A DNA stretch of 8,594 nt from Oscillospiraceae bacterium. GTDB lineage: Bacteria > Bacillota > Clostridia > Oscillospirales > Ruminococcaceae. Position numbers and translations under genes: made by a program. The stretch is taken from positions 1 through 8,594 of the forward strand of contig JAFPYQ010000469.1 of the NCBI GenBank assembly GCA_017394475.1. The letters run 5' to 3'. Positions 6,237 through 8,594 of this stretch are shown here, one piece after another; position 1 is the first letter of the stretch, and the number at the start of each line of letters is the position of its first letter. The notes beneath the pieces were generated by a model. It was not told the DNA's origin. It searched no databases and worked only from the letters and a program-made list of their open reading frames with translations.

Positions 6237-7589
6237 ATGGATAAAAATACTGCTCTGGAGCTGCTGCAGAAAAAATCATTTGCACAGCTCAAAGTAGCCT
6301 TTGGTGAAATGATGCCCGCGGACGCCGCGGAGCTGATAACACATCTTATCGAGGATGACAATGATTTCGGCGAAAGGGAACTCACCTTCCTTTTCCGCAT
6401 CCTGCCAAAGGATCTTGCCGCCGAGGTCTTCACCTTCCTGGATTCCGATCTGCAGAGAGTGCTCATCAACGCATTCTCCGACAAGGAACTTCGTTCCGTG
6501 CTGGATGAGCTGTTTCTGGATGATACAGTCGATATCATCGAAGAAATGCCCGCAAACGTGGTATCCCGCATCCTGAAAGCTGCGGACCCCGAAAAGCGCA
6601 GACAGATAAATGAACTGCTCAACTACCCGGAGGACAGCGCAGGCTCCATCATGACCACGGAGTTCGTCTTTTTCAGAAAGGACAGCACCGTAGAGGATGC
6701 CCTTGACCGGATACGCTCAATAGGCATCGTGAAGGAGACTGTTTATACCTGCTATGTCACAGAGGCGCGAAAGCTCATAGGGACCATCTCCCTGCTGGAG
6801 CTGCTGGTTGCCGAGCCCGAGGAGATACTTGAAAACATCATGACCTCAAATATCGTCTTTGCCCGGGTGCATGACGATCAGGAAGAGGTCTCCAAGCTGT
6901 TCAGGAAGCATGACCTTGCATCATTGCCCGTAGTGGATGATGAAGACAGGCTCGTGGGTATAATCACCTTCGACGATGTCATGGACGTCATGCAGGATGA
7001 GAGCGCCGAGGATATGGCTAAGCTGGGTGCAGTGCTCCCCAATGAGGACAGCTATTTTGACACAAGCGTGCTCAAGCACGTCAAGAGCCGCATAGTCTGG
7101 CTGCTGGTACTTATGATATCTGCCACCCTCACAGGGATGATAACTAACCATTTCGAAGCGCAGATATCCGCCATCCCGCTGCTCGTGGCATTCATGCCCA
7201 TGCTCATGGGCACAGGAGGAAACAGCGGATCCCAGGCCTCCACTATGATAATACAGGGCATGGCCATGGATGAGATACGCCTTAAGGACTTTTTCAAGGT
7301 GATATTCAAGGAGTTCCGTGTGGCCTTTGTATGTGCCCTGATACTTTCGGCGGTGAATTTTGTCAGGATAATGCTGTTCTATCATGATCTCAGGATCGCC
7401 GCGGTGGTTTCACTGACCCTTATAGGGACAGTGGTGATGGCAAAGCTACTGGGATGTATCCTGCCCATGCTTGCAAAGAGGCTGAAGATAGACCCTGCGG
7501 TAATGTCCGCTCCCCTGCTCTCCACTCTTGTGGACAGCTGTTCTATGCTGTTGTATTTCACGATAGCCATGCATCTGCTGGATTTCTGA
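6237..7589 (+). CDS. mgtE: Magnesium transporter MgtE, second tandem copy
   Basis: This second MgtE has exactly the same length (450 residues) and aligns without gaps to the copy before it. By eye about two thirds or more of positions are identical. The N-domain, CBS pair, plug helix and five-span membrane domain fall at the same positions, and Asp433 of the last span is retained. It differs at the pore loop, MLMGTGGNSGSQA against MLTDTGGNCGSQS, so Asp325 of the first copy is Gly here. CBS-linker and loop residues also differ (for example residues 175-220). The ATG has an AGAGGTG site five bases upstream and lies 12 bases after the first copy's stop, so the two are surely one transcript. Hetero-dimerisation of the two products or separate set-points for Mg2+ are possible but unproven. 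Confidence 0.95.
   Translation: MDKNTALELLQKKSFAQLKVAFGEMMPADAAELITHLIEDDNDFGERELTFLFRILPKDLAAEVFTFLDSDLQRVLINAFSDKELRSVLDELFLDDTVDIIEEMPANVVSRILKAADPEKRRQINELLNYPEDSAGSIMTTEFVFFRKDSTVEDALDRIRSIGIVKETVYTCYVTEARKLIGTISLLELLVAEPEEILENIMTSNIVFARVHDDQEEVSKLFRKHDLASLPVVDDEDRLVGIITFDDVMDVMQDESAEDMAKLGAVLPNEDSYFDTSVLKHVKSRIVWLLVLMISATLTGMITNHFEAQISAIPLLVAFMPMLMGTGGNSGSQASTMIIQGMAMDEIRLKDFFKVIFKEFRVAFVCALILSAVNFVRIMLFYHDLRIAAVVSLTLIGTVVMAKLLGCILPMLAKRLKIDPAVMSAPLLSTLVDSCSMLLYFTIAMHLLDF
7464..7526 (+). repeat. Near-identical DNA segment shared by the two mgtE copies
   Basis: This stretch matches 6099-6161, exactly 1365 bases upstream. By eye there are four mismatches in 63 bases, all clustered at 7487-7490. 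The last 36 bases (7491-7526) are identical, third codon positions included. It encodes the RLK-DPAVMSAPLLST segment leading into the last membrane span. Other equally conserved protein stretches of the two genes differ at synonymous sites, which suggests local gene conversion. Confidence 0.7.
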
Positions 7590-7638
7590 TGCTGTAACCG
7601 GTTTTTATGACCGTTTAAATAAGAAAGGAAGTAATACT

Positions 7639-8415
7639 ATGAACAAATCAGTACGCAAGGCAATAATCGCCGGCAACTGGAAGATGAACAAGACCCGCCC
7701 CGAGGCTAAGGCTCTCCTGGAAGCTATCAAGCCTTTGGTAGCCAATGCAGAGGGCAAGGTTGAGGTAGTGGCATGCGTGCCCTTCACAAACCTTGAAACC
7801 GCTGTCAATGCAACAGCAGGCTCTAATATCAAGATAGGCGCCGAGAATGTACACTTCGAGAAATCAGGTGCATTCACCGGTGAGATCTCCGCAGATATGC
7901 TCACAGAAGTAGGCGTGGAATATGTAGTTATCGGCCATTCCGAGAGAAGACAGTATTTCGGTGAGACCGATGAGACAGTGAACAAGAGAACAGTTGCTGC
8001 TCTTGCAGCAGGTCTCAAACCCATCGTATGCGTTGGCGAGCTCCTCTGGGAGCGCGAAGCTGATATCACCAATGAGGTCATCTCCCGCCAGATCAAGCTT
8101 GATCTCGCAGGCATCTCCGCTGAGGATATCAAGAAGACTACCATAGCTTATGAGCCTGTATGGGCAATAGGCACAGGCAAGACTGCTACCGCAGATCAGG
8201 CTGAGGAAGTATGTGCATTCATCCGTGAGACACTTGCAAAGCTCTACGGTGAGGCTGTTGCACAGGCTGTTACCATCCAGTACGGCGGCTCTATGAACGC
8301 TAAGAACGCTGCTGAGCTCCTTTCCAAGCCCAATGTGGACGGCGGCCTTATCGGCGGTGCATCCCTCAAGGCTGAGGATTTCAACGTTATCGTACAGGCA
8401 GCAGTAAACGGCTGA
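7639..8415 (+). CDS. tpiA: Triosephosphate isomerase
   Basis: This cytosolic glycolytic enzyme interconverts dihydroxyacetone phosphate and glyceraldehyde 3-phosphate as a TIM-barrel dimer. The 258-residue length is typical. AGNWKMNK carries the substrate-binding Asn13 and Lys15. VVIGHSERRQYFGE carries the electrophile His100. The signature AYEPVWAIGTGK carries the catalytic base Glu172 and leads into the flexible loop. QYGGSMN and GGLIGGASL form the phosphate-binding end. ATG 7639 has an AAGGAAG site seven bases upstream (7625-7631). Codon choice differs from the neighbours: AAG, GCT, ATC and CTC dominate and ATA and AGG become rare, as in highly expressed genes. It lies 49 bases after mgtE. 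The gap is AT-rich with only short imperfect repeats around AACCGGTT, and I see no convincing promoter. The usual glycolytic neighbours gap and pgk are not in the window. Confidence 0.98.
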   Translation: MNKSVRKAIIAGNWKMNKTRPEAKALLEAIKPLVANAEGKVEVVACVPFTNLETAVNATAGSNIKIGAENVHFEKSGAFTGEISADMLTEVGVEYVVIGHSERRQYFGETDETVNKRTVAALAAGLKPIVCVGELLWEREADITNEVISRQIKLDLAGISAEDIKKTTIAYEPVWAIGTGKTATADQAEEVCAFIRETLAKLYGEAVAQAVTIQYGGSMNAKNAAELLSKPNVDGGLIGGASLKAEDFNVIVQAAVNG

Positions 8416-8426
8416 TCACAACGTTC

Positions 8427-8452
8427 ATGCCCTGCTTGAATAAGCAGGGCAT
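8427..8452 (+). terminator. Perfect 11-bp hairpin after tpiA, no T-tract
   Basis: ATGCCCTGCTT (8427-8437) and AAGCAGGGCAT (8442-8452) pair perfectly around the tetraloop GAAT, 11 bases after the tpiA stop. The stem is GC-rich in its middle, as in an intrinsic terminator, but the following bases are TACAATAG and not a T-run. It may act as a weak or factor-assisted terminator, or as a 3' stabiliser that lowers expression of the next gene relative to tpiA. Confidence 0.5.
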
Positions 8453-8472
8453 TACAATAGGATAGGTGTGTC

Positions 8473-8594
8473 ATGGATAAAACATATTTCGGGCTCTCCG
8501 AAGATATGATCAAAGAACTTGCAAAGAACCTGGGACTGGAAGATCCTGAAGGGAAAAGCCCCGAGGAGATAATACAGCTGCTTATGGAAATGGA
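8473..8594 (+). CDS. Start of an unrecognised protein, cut by the window edge
   Basis: An open frame begins at ATG 8473 and runs off the right edge with 40 complete codons and no stop. A purine-rich AGGATAGG (8459-8466) stands six bases upstream. The visible N-terminus, MDKTYFGLSEDMIKELAKNL followed by a Pro-Glu-rich stretch and an acidic amphipathic helix, has no motif I recognise. It does not look like gpmI or another glycolytic enzyme. Lying 57 bases after tpiA and behind a strong hairpin, it may be partly uncoupled from tpiA. The confidence is for a real gene, not for any function. Confidence 0.6.
   Translation, partial: MDKTYFGLSEDMIKELAKNLGLEDPEGKSPEEIIQLLMEM

Noticed and set aside
6017..6622. 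201-codon reverse-strand frame across the mgtE junction
   Set aside because: It is Ser/Arg-rich, typical of the antisense of conserved coding DNA, and both overlapping forward genes are certain.
7596..7620. Terminator or promoter in the mgtE-tpiA gap
   Set aside because: The repeats around AACCGGTT give only a 3-bp stem with the downstream CCG, and no -35/-10 pair with proper spacing is visible.
7605..8144. 179-codon reverse-strand frame opposite tpiA
   Set aside because: It is a shadow of the tpiA reading frame with no ribosome binding site or recognisable family.

Overview
The window reads as ordinary chromosomal DNA of a Gram-positive anaerobe of the class Clostridia. A Ruminococcus-like member of the Oscillospiraceae is my best guess. 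The grounds are the Firmicutes-type block of a YaaO-like decarboxylase, holB and ricT, the GGAGG-type ribosome binding sites, the frequent ATA and AGG codons in a moderately GC-rich background, and the sequence style of the proteins. The genus is inference. All confident genes lie on the + strand with short gaps. I see no tRNA, rRNA, CRISPR array, insertion sequence or phage gene.

Region 1 (1-3162) is a compact, probably co-transcribed cluster. It holds an Orn/Lys/Arg-decarboxylase-family PLP enzyme, the DNA polymerase III delta' clamp-loader subunit (holB) and the PSP1-domain iron-sulfur protein RicT/YaaT. In Bacillus the same genes flank tmk, yaaQ and yaaR. Here the decarboxylase abuts holB directly. 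Region 2 (3163-4688) carries a 54-residue single-span membrane protein and the ribosome-associated GTPase HflX, which most likely starts at a TTG codon.

Region 3 (4654-7589) is the most interesting part. Two tandem, equal-length MgtE magnesium transporter/channel genes follow a 183-base gap that is full of perfect inverted repeats (11, 9 and 7 bp). The repeats overlap or cross each other, and the 9-bp one ends in a T-tract. That is the architecture of a cis-regulatory RNA with alternative folds or a pseudoknot. The expected class before mgtE is the M-box (ykoK leader) Mg2+ riboswitch, but I could not find the M-box core sequences I know. It is therefore either a divergent M-box or a different leader class. 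The two MgtE copies differ at a pore-loop residue, and one short 3' segment is nearly identical in DNA, as if homogenised.

Region 4 (7590-8594) has triosephosphate isomerase (tpiA), whose codon usage is visibly that of a highly expressed gene. A perfect 11-bp hairpin without a T-tract follows, then the start of an unrecognised gene that runs off the right edge.

Functionally the window mixes housekeeping roles: replication, RNA-processing accessory factors, ribosome rescue or splitting, Mg2+ homeostasis and glycolysis. HflX is a ribosome factor and ribosomes depend on Mg2+, so the hflX-mgtE adjacency is thematically coherent. The separate leader nevertheless suggests that the mgtE pair is regulated independently.
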